A DNA stretch of 20,772 bases from NCBI GenBank assembly GCA_900893395.1, contig CAAHFI010304693.1, forward strand, positions 1-20,772, in the 5' to 3' direction. Positions 9,916 through 18,425 of this stretch are shown here, piece by piece. Source of the DNA: Euglena gracilis. Taxonomy: Eukaryota; Euglenozoa; Euglenophyceae; Euglenales; Euglenaceae. Under the pieces are notes generated by a model. That model was not told the DNA's origin. It saw nothing but the letters and a program-made list of their open reading frames with translations, and did no database searches. How positions within the stretch are numbered: the first letter of the stretch is position 1; each line of letters starts with the position of its first letter. The position numbers and the translations under genes are program-made.

Positions 9916-11032
9916 GGCGAATATCGCCTGTTCTGATGTCACACTCGGTTTTTCCGTTCCTCCGGCAACACCGATTGGTGGTGGATTGTCCTTCACATGC
10001 AGAAACTTGGAATCATTCCGCGTTTCCGCTTCATGCAGTGTTTCACTGATTTGTTGGAAACTTTGTAGGAGTTGGATACGCAAAATACTGTCAACAGTTT
10101 CTCGAAAATGCTGAAGGTCTTTCCCCGCATTTTCAAAAATGTACTGGCATATTTGCCGATTTCCTGCAACAATTCCAGCAATTATCCAGTTTTGGTTTTG
10201 ACAACCCTTTGATTGTCCTCATCAAACTGCAAAGCCTTGTTGTGCATGGGTGGCGCATTCTGCAACGCATTGGTGGACATGCAAAATTTGCTTGCTCAGC
10301 GGGTGATCCGCTTGAAGTTGACCGAGAATTCGGTACACATCACCAGGGGTGAGGTTATCCCTCAAATCATCATCATAGTCCTCCACAACGGAAATGGCAC
10401 CATAGATTTACGGCACCACCAGACGTATATCTGTTCGCACGGTTTGCGCACTACCCCCCGCACACACACACACCCCCGAACTTGTTCCCCGTGACATCCC
10501 CCAGGATGTCCCCCCGCATTTCCACAACGTTTTCCACAACCGAAAACACCGTTTCCTACCCTAGGGGTAAAGAGAAAGCTGCCCCCCTACCCACCGCACT
10601 TTTACCGCTCGTTTCCCATGCGGTAGGGAAAGCCAGTAGCTTAACCCCGCACGTTTCGCTGGGTTCCCAGGCGAAAGCCCAAAGGCCTGAAGAATTTAGG
10701 TGTCGAGTAGCCGCCCAGCTGCACAACTTTTCGTTTTCCACCAGGTGTGTCGATTTCAGACACCCCTGTACACCCCCAGCAGCTACCCCAACCGACACCA
10801 ACTTATGCACTGACACCACACAAACGCGCACCACATGCACCAACCCTCCTACCAATGCGCTCACTGTCGGAGAATTGCTTACCATGATTTTGATTGTGGA
10901 TGTTAGTTGAAACTTCCAAACTAATCCGATTGGATCCCGCAACCGGGAATTTTCCCCCCTACACCTGGTAGTGGTACCTATACACTTGGTACGGATTTAA
11001 TAGATAACCAAAAGGTACACAGCCTTGGTACC

Positions 11033-11049
11033 ATGGGTGATACACCCAT
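11033..11049. repeat. 7-bp-stem mini-hairpin
   Basis: ATGGGTG-ATA-CACCCAT, with a perfect 7-bp stem and a 3-base ATA loop. It follows a GGTACC site and lies amid the TACACTTGG repeats. Confidence 0.8.
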
Positions 11050-11203
11050 CAGTACACTTGGTAGTTATTCACAGCTCACAAATACACTTGGCAGTTTTTC
11101 GCAATTCGCGAAAGTGAATCAAGCACTACAGTGCAAAGGCATAGCCTCCCTCTTCGGATTTGCGCATAGCGCTCCCTATGCGCCTATGGCGCTCTCCAAC
11201 ACC

Positions 11204-11309
11204 CCGCGCATATCGCGCTTGCCGCACATAGTGCGAATCCCGCGCATATCCGCTTGCCGCACATAGTGCGAATCCGCGCATATCGCGCATTCCGCGCTAT
11301 CGCGCATCA
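11204..11309. repeat. 34-36 bp tandem repeat, about three units
   Basis: Units begin at 11204, 11240 and 11274. The first two read CCGCGCATATC(GC)GCTTGCC, then GCACATAGTGCGAATC; the third starts the same way and then drifts. Each unit contains its own small palindromes (GCAC-ATA-GTGC and GCGC-ATAT-CGC). GCGC-ATA-GCGC lies just upstream at 11163. Confidence 0.75.
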
Positions 11310-11399
11310 CCGATGACTGGGTATATGCCCAACCCACCCATGCCCCCCTGGATCGAGTCCTATGGACATGTGTGTGGATGATTCACAATTCCGTTGTTC

Positions 11400-12005
11400 T
11401 GTGTTACAGCGTGTTCCCCCCCTTCAGGATGTTGAGCAGATCTCCAAGTACACCAAGGATACCTGGAATGCTTTTCAATTTGGTCAATATCGAATTTTGA
11501 AACATTGGTTTTCAAAAATCGCCGATATGGCGGATTCTTTTGATTTGACCTTGGAAATTGATGCATTCTCTCCAACGCGCATTCGCGATTACCGCGACAT
11601 TGGTCGCAACATTCTAACGCTTTTGATAAGTTTTGGGGAGACACTATCCTATGGATGCATCCCCCCCTAAAACTTATCCCGCTTGTTGTAGATAAATTTT
11701 CCAGGATCAAGCGCGAGGCGCATTACTTGTTCCTGTGAATCCCGAAGCGGAATGGTTTCAAAATTTGACTTATGTCACATTTTATTGGTGGGACCTACCA
11801 AACGATGTTCCTCTATTCGAGGATTTCCGTGGAGTGGTATTACCACCTTTTCAAGAAATCATTTTCCGTGTTTGTTTCTTTGATGCTTTCCATGTTTCTC
11901 AATCTCCACCCCTGAATGTTAGTGTGTTGGATCATACCGACCATGTGGGAGCCGATACGGCTTTTATCCATAATGCCGATAGGCATCACCGTTCGCCCCC
12001 TATGG
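11400..12005 (+). CDS. Possible N6-adenine-methyltransferase-like domain before RT
   Basis: Three landmarks in order: EIDAFSPTRIRDYRD (about 11550-11595), ILWMHPPLKLIP (about 11648-11683) and EAEWFQNL (about 11745-11770). They resemble the D-x-F-A...Y, W-x-(N/H)-P-P and VP...WF landmarks of a domain found next to RT in many DIRS-like and some Ty3-like elements, often annotated as Dam-type N6-adenine methyltransferase-like. The HPP stands where DPPY/NPPF would be in an active enzyme. In the elements I know, the domain follows RNase H; here it precedes RT. The match is from memory and moderate. The region is broken. Confidence 0.35.
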
Positions 12006-12009
12006 TGAT

Positions 12010-12790
12010 ATGACCCATAAACAGGTTTCCGCTGTCATTGAAAGTGCAGGACAGCACCCCAATTCAGCAGAATTTTGTACGCGCATCAGTCGCGAATTTT
12101 CTGGTGTTTTGGAAAATCCTGTTTACGCTTGCGATATAGATCCCGCTATTCGCGGACCTTTTGGAGTTTGTAAGATTGAGCTTAAGGAAGGCGCAAAGCC
12201 AATGCATCGGAAATTTTTCCGTTGTTCAGGAGAAAGAGAGATAGCTCTCAATGAAATGATTGAAAAGCTCATAGAGCGGAAGTGGATCATCCCTTCCAAA
12301 GTGAATGGACCTCCCAAGCTTTTGTGGTTCCTAAGCCCCCAGACCCATCAGGTCAGAAAAAGTGGAGGCTGGTACTGGATTATCGGTACTTAAATTCGCA
12401 AACTAAGGATGACCCATTCCCGTTACCTCTAATAGAGGACCTCATCACAAAACAAGCGGATAACCGCTTGTGGTCAATTTTCGACCTGGAGGATGGTTTC
12501 CACCAAATGCATCTGGATCCCGATTCGCAAGCCTATACGGCTTTTGTAACATCCAAAGGTGTTTACCAATGGACGGTTTTACCAATGGGTGTTAAGAATG
12601 GACCAGCAATGTTTCAGCGCATGATCCAATGGGTCTTACGGGATTTACCGTTTGCGCTGGTATACATTGATGATGTTTTGGTTGGTACCCCCCTCCTTCA
12701 GCGAATACACACGAGAATATTCTCGACATTCACTATCGTGATGTTCGCGCGGTATTAGCCGCATTTCTCAAGCACAGACTTTTTGTCAAA
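12010..12790 (+). CDS. pol: Reverse transcriptase domain (fossil)
   Basis: It copies element RNA into DNA. In order: the pre-palm segment RGPFGVCKIELKEGAKPMHR, the fingers motif KKWRLVLDYRYLNSQT, the palm A motif with its catalytic Asp (LWSIFDLEDGFHQM), the B motif LPMGVKNGPAMFQRM, and the catalytic YIDD at 12663-12674 (FALVYIDDVLVGT). The spacing is that of Ty3/Gypsy RTs. Several mini-hairpins lie inside this conserved coding stretch. Confidence 0.9.
12426..12470. repeat. Two mini-hairpins inside RT coding sequence
   Basis: CCTCT-AAT-AGAGG (12426-12438) and CAAGCGG-ATAA-CCGCTTG (12453-12470, 7-bp stem). They encode the ordinary RT text between the DDPFPLPLIEDL and DNRLWSIFDL segments, so conserved protein and palindrome overlap. 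Confidence 0.85.
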
Positions 12791-12799
12791 GGTGCTAAA

Positions 12800-13560
12800 A
12801 TGCACTTATTTCGCGAAACGATAAAGTTTTGCGGTCACATTCTCAATAATGGCCAACGCCGAGCGGCGCCTAGCAAACTAGAGGCCATTAAGAAATGGAC
12901 ACCTGAGGTCATCAAGACCATCACCCATTTGAAAGGATTTTTGGGATTAGCCCAATACTACGCGATTTACATGAAAGATTTCGCGAAAATCGCGGTACCT
13001 CTATCGAGGCAACTCAAAAATCGCGCACCCGAAAATACCAAAATCAAATGGGACGCAGATATGCGTGAAGCTCTAGAGAGCATTAAAAAGCTAATGCTTG
13101 AAAATGTCGTACTCGACATCGCGGATCCCTACAAGCCTTATGTGCTAGAAGTCGATAGCAGCGATTATGCTGTAGGCGGTGTTCTAAGCCAGCATAACGC
13201 GGCTAACGAATTACGCCCTGTAGCATTCTTCAGTAGAAAGCTACAAGGTGAAGATGGCAAAGGCCAAGTCAAATGGAGTATCCGTGAGAAGGAAACGTAC
13301 GCAATCGTACTTATTTTGCAAAAATTCCGTAGCTGGGTCGCCAGTTCCTTGGTGCAAATACTGGTGTTGACTGACCATGAGAGTCTTCAACACTGGTATA
13401 CCGAGGATCTGAACAAAGCCATGTCATCCGTAGGCCGAAGATGCCGATGGCATGAATTTTTGAGCCAGTTCAACCTAGTGGTTGTATATACCCCTGGCCA
13501 TACACAAAAAGTAGCAGACCCGCTCAGTCGAGCACCCTGGCATTACCCCGGTAACCCGGA
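12800..13560 (+). CDS. pol: RT thumb and RNase H domain (fossil)
   Basis: The connection opens with the Ty3-type KFCGHILNNGQRRAAPSKLE and HLKGFLGLAQYYAIYMKDFA (about 12820-12990). RNase H follows: YVLEVDSSDYAVGGVLSQ with its first catalytic Asp (about 13140-13190), IREKETYAIVLIL with the Glu (about 13280-13320), and ILVLTDHESLQHW with the second Asp (about 13360-13400). It ends near the typical VVYTPGHTQKVADPLSRAP (about 13480-13540). The domain would remove RNA from the RNA-DNA hybrid. The long readable stretch shows pol is the best preserved part. Confidence 0.9.
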
Positions 13561-13789
13561 TGAAGGTGATGCCACCTTTCATGGAAGCCAAGAGGCTGAT
13601 GAATATGCACGTCGATATGACGCAGCCGACGATATGTTGGATTCTTTTCCCGTTTCATCGATTTTTCGTTCGTTGCCAGTCTCTCCTATACGGGGGAGAA
13701 GGCGGCGAGGCCGCACACCTGGTCCCCGTCGCATTACGCGATCTGAATCTCCTTCCCCCCTCTTCTTTCGCGAATGGGATTATTCCCAT

Positions 13790-14110
13790 GACCCTGTATA
13801 TAGCACGATAGTGCACAGACTGCGCAATGGCGAGGTTGTACATAATTATTCCCTTTCCCCTTTACGGTTGGTTTACCGCGATGATGCGGGATATAAATAT
13901 TGTATACCCCGTGACTTGGTTGATGAAGTACTTTTGTGTTATCACAACCAAGGTCACCCTGGGCCCCCAAACTTCTTTCTTTGGTGGGTCGCAGGTATTG
14001 TACAACCCTGAAAGAAAACGATTTGCATTCGCGCTGCTTGCAAATTTCGCAACGGTGCCAAATTTGTCAAGCGGTGAAACCGCGCAGAGGTACCCCCCCT
14101 GGTACGCTTG
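13790..14110 (+). CDS. pol: Integrase zinc-binding domain (fossil)
   Basis: YSLSPLRLVYRDDAGYKYCI leads into the HHCC module: YHNQGHPGPP with the two His (about 13940-13970) and RCQICQAVKPRRGTPPG with the two Cys (about 14050-14100). This is the N-terminal, DNA-end-binding part of Ty3-type integrase, in its normal place after RNase H. Confidence 0.8.
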
Positions 14111-14139
14111 ATTTTTTCCCGTACCCCCTGACATTTTTA

Positions 14140-14600
14140 CGTCCCTCTGCATGGATTTTCTGGAATTAGAACCTTGCAAAGGATCAGACGGCAAAATTTA
14201 CGATTATGTTTTTGTTGTCGTCTGTAGGCTGAGTGGTTACATAGTAGCCATTCCATGCCAAAAGGCAGGGTTGACCGCGCAAATTTTAGCGCAGATATTT
14301 ATGGAGAGTGTATATGCCTAATGGGCTTACCGAATGAGATTGTCAGTGATCAAGATCATTTGATCTCCTCTCGATTCTTCACAACCCTATGTGGTTTACT
14401 GGGAATCGAACAGCATTTTTCCATTATATATCGCCCGAAGGGCAATGGCCGCGCCGAGGCAGCAGTGAAAGCTGTTGTAAATATGCTCCGTCTTTCACTG
14501 GCTGATTCGCGCCAGGCCTGGGTCCAGGTTTTGCCATGGTCCCTCTTTTATATAAACACCCTACCGGGTTTAGTTACCCACTCCCCATAAAAATTGTTTT
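14140..14600 (+). CDS. pol: Integrase catalytic core, DDE type (fossil)
   Basis: CMDFLEL (from 14148) carries the first Asp. GLPNEIVSDQDHLISSRFF (about 14320-14380) carries the second. IYRPKGNGRAEAAVKAV (about 14425-14480) carries the Glu in the usual G-R/Q-x-E setting. The order and spacing fit the retroviral-type DDE core, which joins element ends to host DNA. Confidence 0.85.
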
Positions 14601-14965
14601 TGGGCGAGACCCCCCAGCAATTGGTGATATACCATCAGAGAGACCAGCTCGAAGTAGCGTAACCTGTGAGACATGGTTCTCTGAGGTAGAGTCTCTCAGA
14701 ACTACTGTTCAGAAACGCATTACTGATATCCATTCTCAAAAGAGAAATAAATTTTTACAAGAATTCAAATCACCTGGCTATAGTGCTGGTGATCGCGTAT
14801 GGGTTCGGAATAGCCGAATCCGTATGCAGCTTCCAAGCTAGACCCCCTCTGGCTCGGCCTGTGAAATCTCGAACGCGTTGGTAACAGTGGCCGCTATAGG
14901 GTGGCACTGCCCAACGGGATCGAGGATGTTCACATGGATGATTTCAAGCCATATCTTTCCCCGCC
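14600..14965 (+). CDS. pol: Integrase C-terminal region (fossil)
   Basis: IVFGRDPPAI, helical text with VQKRITDIHSQKRNKF, then YSAGDRVWVRNSRI (about 14780-14825), the GD-x-VWV strand typical of the GPY/F-type module. VALPNGIEDVHMDDFKPYL (about 14905-14960) gives the final strands. It precedes the chromodomain as in other chromoviruses. Confidence 0.75.
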
Positions 14966-15014
14966 TAATGGCAAAGCACTACCGTGCCTTTATTTCAAGC
15001 CCCGTTCCAAGTTA

Positions 15015-15180
15015 CCCGAAACGGATGATTTTGTGGTGGACAAAATTCTCGATCACAAAATTGATCGAGAGTCCACTACTGGAAGGTCAGGTGGAAAGGC
15101 TATGGGCCAGAGGAGACACCTGGGAGCCAGCCTCCAGTTTTATTGGTTATGTCCAACAGGACTGGAAGTTGTGGAATAAA
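15015..15180 (+). CDS. Chromodomain at the integrase C terminus (fossil)
   Basis: FVVDKILDHKIDR matches the opening strand of chromodomains (x-V-E-K-I-L-x-H). Downstream sequence still shows the closing landmark DTWEPASSF (about 15112-15140), corresponding to the T-W-E-P signature before the final helix. Chromodomains bind histone marks and steer integration into particular chromatin; they define the chromovirus branch of Ty3/Gypsy. The domain is decayed but recognisable. Confidence 0.75.
15047..15070. repeat. 9-bp-stem hairpin inside the chromodomain
   Basis: TCTCGATCA-CAAAAT-TGATCGAGA, with a perfect 9-bp stem and 6-base loop, directly within the KILDHKIDR coding stretch. Such a stem with one set loop length arises by chance about once per 260 kb. 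Confidence 0.85.
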
Positions 15181-15244
15181 AGAAATAACATAGACATTTC
15201 TGTGAATAATTTTGAAATCGGCCTATAGGCCTTTTCTCCCTCCC

Positions 15245-17290
15245 TGTGTTTTTCCCCAACCCAATTCATTTCTCTCTTTTTCTACAGCTCATCAAAGCTA
15301 CTTTTTGCTTTCGGTCCCCGGACCAATGCAAGACCCAGGGCGCGGCCCGGTCCGCCCCCTATACAGTATGCCATCCCTCCCTACCCCCACACGCCTATGC
15401 GGCGGCACCCCAGCCCAAGGGCGCCCGCATATGCGGTATATCAACCCCTCCAGCCGCTTATGCGGCTCAGGCACAAATGCCACCCCCCCTCAAATGGTTC
15501 AGGCACAAATGCCATACCCCTCTCAGTCACATATGCCAGCCCCTCTCAGGCACAAATGCCGCCCCCTCTCAGGCACAAATGCCGCCCCCTCTCAGGCACA
15601 AATGCCGCCCCCATCTCAGGCGCAACCGCCACCTGTCGCTTATGCGGCCCTGTGCCAATGGGAGCTGCATATGCGGCACAGCCTCAACAGGCATATCAAG
15701 TTCCAATGGAACAGTCACAACCCCAGCAGTACACCAAGTTCCAATGGAACAACAACAGTATGCGAGGCAGGGACAGGCACCTCCAATGGAGCAGGCGCAT
15801 TACGCCATGCCTGGCCCCTCACCTCCCATCCTGTATACCCACAGTATGTTACATCTCAGCAACCCCAATCCAACCCCAATCTCAACCCGTACAGGGTACC
15901 CCGCATCAAGTACACGCCGTACAGGCGATGCCCAACCTGCTGCTTATCCCGTCCGGGAACCCGCTGCTCAAACCGCAGCTAGCAGCAGTAGTATATCCGC
16001 TTACGCGATCCCTGTGGCACATGAGACGCCACAGGCAGCACCAACGGTGCCATACCCCGCCTTCACCGCAGAATTGGTGAATCTCGCAGAGAAGACTCTG
16101 CGAACGGCCTTGCGGGCCAGCAACCTAGAGAGAGTGGACGCATCTCTACAGGTGCTGTGGGATACCCACTGTCGTCAAATTCTGGGCCTGGCCAATAGGC
16201 CTATTGCACAATGGTGCGCATGTGGCCAGACTTTGATGACAGGAAAAGTGTATTCATGCCCGGGGAATATCCCCCTGAGGTCAGCATGCGTACACTGGGT
16301 ATTCCAGTACCGCCTATCCGCGGATACGCCATCACGCAGGTGCATTCACCGAATACATGCGGGAGCATAGCCCCCCAGTGGAGGAAAGCGAGATGGGAGA
16401 CATCCCAGCACCAACGGTGCAGCCATCGCGAATTTTTCGCGATGCCCAGTCCCCAACTCGTATGCGAGACCACCACCACCCGAATATCGGGAAACCCCAA
16501 CGCAATATGCGTATCAGCCAACGACGCAACCGTCAACAGCACAACCCCATTTCCTTATCCAGCCCATCTGGAAGCTGGAAGTCAGTTACCCGTACAACGG
16601 GATATGTCGGTGGCTCAGGAGCCTATCTCCTGGGCTGAGGACGTGGAGCGAGCCGAGGCCGAAGGCCGAATGGCCGTGGAAGAGGATGTGCCAACGGCAC
16701 CTGAACCTCTTCCAAGCCTCGCTTCACATCCCTCAACAAGCCATCCAGTACTACCAGTCTCTGGAACAGCTCCAGGGCCCACGGTCTGCAGAACGCAGAT
16801 ATGCGTCACAGCCATACAGGCCAGCAGACCTGGGAAACGGGGCAGGCCAGAATCTTCATCCCCAATGGGGAGACCGAAACCCCCGGCCCCTGCCCCAGCC
16901 CCAGCCAGACAGGCTACCCCGGCACAGCAACGGCGGGCGGGTGGCCAACAGGCCGCACCCCCTCCCGTGCCGTACCGTATGCTGCTGCGGCGAAACTGCG
17001 CCAATGGCGCAACCCCCTCAGACCGGTGCCAGCAAAGTCAGCAGCACCGACAGCCGCAACAGCGCCAACGGCGCCACAGCCTGTAGCAGCGCCAACGGCG
17101 CCCACAGCCTGTGACAGCGCCGATGGCGCCACCTCCCCAGGAAATGGCCATCTGTGCCATAGATACCCCAGGCTTACAGGCCACAGGTCCATGGACCCTG
17201 TTCTGACCCTTCCATCAGCCTATAGGCCCTGTATTCGGTATTCATCCCAGGCACATCTGCCATTATGTATTTTTACTGGCATATGACCCC
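15245..17290 (+). CDS. Extra Pro/Gln/Ala-rich coding region after integrase (fossil)
   Basis: About 2 kb with long open stretches (15246-16370, 16211-17086 and others) lies after the integrase. The composition is Pro, Gln, Ala, Met and Tyr-rich, with short recurrent phrases (QAQMPPP, PMEQ). I recognise no signal peptide, membrane anchor, envelope motif or enzyme. Some Ty3 elements carry an extra 3' ORF, but this one matches none I know. The hairpins GTTCC-AAT-GGAAC at 15700-15712 and 15738-15750 encode the PMEQ phrases. It could be a disordered accessory protein or expanded low-complexity DNA. It is broken. Confidence 0.4.
15465..15625. repeat. 23-bp tandem repeat, about five to six units
   Basis: The unit is TCTCAGGCACAAATGCCGCC plus three C. 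Regular starts are at 15521, 15544, 15567 and 15590, then 15614 (one base longer); degenerate copies lie at about 15497 and 15465. Each unit holds the mini-hairpin GGCA-CAAA-TGCC. Since 23 is not a multiple of three, successive units are read in different frames. Confidence 0.85.
16038..17129. repeat. Series of 5-bp hairpins with AAC/AAT/GAT loops
   Basis: GCACC-AAC-GGTGC at 16038-16050 and 16408-16420; the perfect palindrome CAATAGGCCTATTG at 16193-16206; GTGCC-AAC-GGCAC at 16688-16700; TGCGCC-AAT-GGCGCA at 16997-17011; GCGCC-AAC-GGCGC at 17062-17074 and 17089-17101; GCGCC-GAT-GGCGC at 17117-17129. The arms vary while the CC-NNN-GG core stays. Confidence 0.85.
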
Positions 17291-17976
17291 CTCTCGTTAG
17301 GGCTATAGCCCATATGTCGAGGTATATGCCTCTGGGGATACCCATCGACAACATCGTGTCCGCGCAGCGCTGTGAAGCCTTCCCACAGCGGTATATGCCG
17401 CCAGTAAGAAGACACACAGCGTACAGCGCGCACACCGTAAATAGCCCCCAACTTGTTACTTTTCGGCTATAATCCACATAAGAGTGCCAGACAGCAAAAC
17501 TTCTTCTAAGGTCTTTTGACCAGCCCCCCACTCCTCTCTCCTTTACCCCCCGGGGCAAAATCTCGCTGTCGCCGGCAGTTGGTTTTGTAAATAGGCCTTT
17601 CTCCCTGGTCAGATATGACTGGCCAGGTGCCCCCTCCTTCCACACCCTACCCTTCAATCTTTTCCATTATGGAATGAGACCTCCCCGCGTCTCATAGACA
17701 CACCCCAAAATTGGGTGGATGGGACTTTCTGGAATGGAAACCTTCCAGCCCCCATTTCCCAATGGGCTCTTCCGCTTCCACCCCTTTGCCGCAATAAGTA
17801 GGCACCGCATAAGCGGTTAACCACTTTTGCGCGTTTTGCGTTATTCGCAATTTCCTTCCCACCCCTGGTGACAGGAGAAACCAAAAGCCGCAAACGGCCC
17901 TGTGACAGGTCCCCGTCCCCAGGACTGTGTCCGGCATTCCGATGGCCTGGTCCAGTAGGGAAATCGGCATAGCCCT
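17291..17976 (+). other. Gene-free stretch before the 3' LTR
   Basis: I see no gene. It is the 3' untranslated part of the chromovirus. It holds the perfect palindrome GGGCTATAGCCC (17300-17311) and ACCGC-ATAA-GCGGT (17804-17817). Minus-strand open stretches here show no domain and look accidental. Confidence 0.5.
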
Positions 17977-17983
17977 GGAGGGA
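17977..17983 (+). other. Polypurine tract
   Basis: GGAGGGA lies immediately before the TGTGTACC start of the 3' LTR. This is where plus-strand DNA synthesis would be primed. It is short, but its position abutting the LTR is exact. Confidence 0.6.
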
Positions 17984-18423
17984 TGTGTACCAGGCAGCCG
18001 TAAGGCCATGGTACTGTGTATTGTAGGTATAAGCCTACGGCCAGATATAGCTCTGAGCCCCATACACAGTACTATGCTAGGTGGTATTCCTACAGATGGC
18101 CAACGGCCTGAATTAGGAATACCAAAGCCTAATTCTGGTTCTCCTCTCACAGGTGGTATTCTTTCTTTCCATTTTGTCTTTGCAAGACTTGATTTCCAAG
18201 TTGCTTTTTCACATTTTGAAGTCCTGAAAGGACACTTGTCACTTTCCTGGTCCGTAGCCCATAGGGCTCCTCCCCTGTCTTGTGCTCTGCCTCTTAGTTG
18301 GGGAAAAGGGCTTTTTCAACTTTTATATTATTTTTATTTTTCTTTTCTGTTACTCCAACTTTTACTTTCCTCAGTAGGGCGCCTCCACAAGGTGAAAGCG
18401 AGGAAAGCAGGGTTGGACGTACA
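17984..18423 (+). repeat. 3' LTR of the chromovirus
   Basis: Same start (TGTGTACCAGGCA) and end (GGTTGGACGTACA) as the 5' LTR, with the shared internal blocks in the same order, including the TATA-like TTTATATTAT at 18322-18331. It is about 60 bases longer than the 5' copy, mainly in U3 (17997-18140), which is built of nested inverted repeats not found in the 5' LTR. Its right edge is supported independently: homology of the flanking DNA to 20372-20454 begins within three bases of it. Confidence 0.8.
18011..18135. repeat. Nested inverted repeats in 3' LTR U3
   Basis: GTACTGTGTAT (18011-18021) pairs with ATACACAGTAC (18062-18072) around GTAGG...CCTAC. TGGTATTCCTA (18082-18092) pairs with TAGGAATACCA (18114-18124) around GGCC-AAC-GGCC (18098-18108). 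GAATTAGG (18110-18117) can instead pair with CCTAATTC (18128-18135), so two of the stems are mutually exclusive. Confidence 0.9.
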
Positions 18424-18425
18424 CT

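Larger units (their letters stand above)
9916..11350 (+). other. Long interval between protease and RT, unknown content
   Basis: Chromoviruses normally have little here. An open stretch of about 100 codons at 10050-10350 (FADFLQQFQQLSSFGFDNPL) is protein-like but unrecognised. 10482-10910 is Thr/Pro-rich. 10960-11100 has TACACTTGG repeats, and 11160-11310 is GC-rich tandem and palindromic DNA. It may be an insertion, an expanded linker or a decayed accessory domain. Confidence 0.4.
4812..18423 (+). mobile_element. Large Ty3/Gypsy chromovirus fossil, LTR to LTR
   Basis: An LTR retrotransposon on the plus strand. Its order is LTR, primer-binding site, gag with zinc knuckles, protease, reverse transcriptase, RNase H, integrase, chromodomain, extra 3' coding region, purine tract, LTR. 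Integrase after RT/RNase H assigns it to Ty3/Gypsy, and the integrase-linked chromodomain to the chromoviruses. At about 13.6 kb it is roughly twice the usual chromovirus length. The extra length lies in a long gag front, in the interval between protease and RT, and in the region after integrase. It is broken in well over a dozen places. The LTRs are only about three-quarters alike over their better half, with indels, so it is probably old. Clean target-site duplications are not seen. Nesting of a second element, or two related LTRs bounding a composite, is not excluded. Confidence 0.8.

Noticed and set aside
15465-15625. CRISPR-like array
   Set aside because: Units are contiguous with no spacers, in a eukaryotic retroelement. 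It is a plain tandem repeat.
15245-17290. Envelope gene in the extra 3' coding region
   Set aside because: No signal peptide, hydrophobic fusion peptide, transmembrane anchor or cysteine pattern; the composition is Pro/Gln low-complexity.
17220-18150. Minus-strand open frames before and across the 3' LTR
   Set aside because: They cross the purine tract and LTR edge and show no domain.
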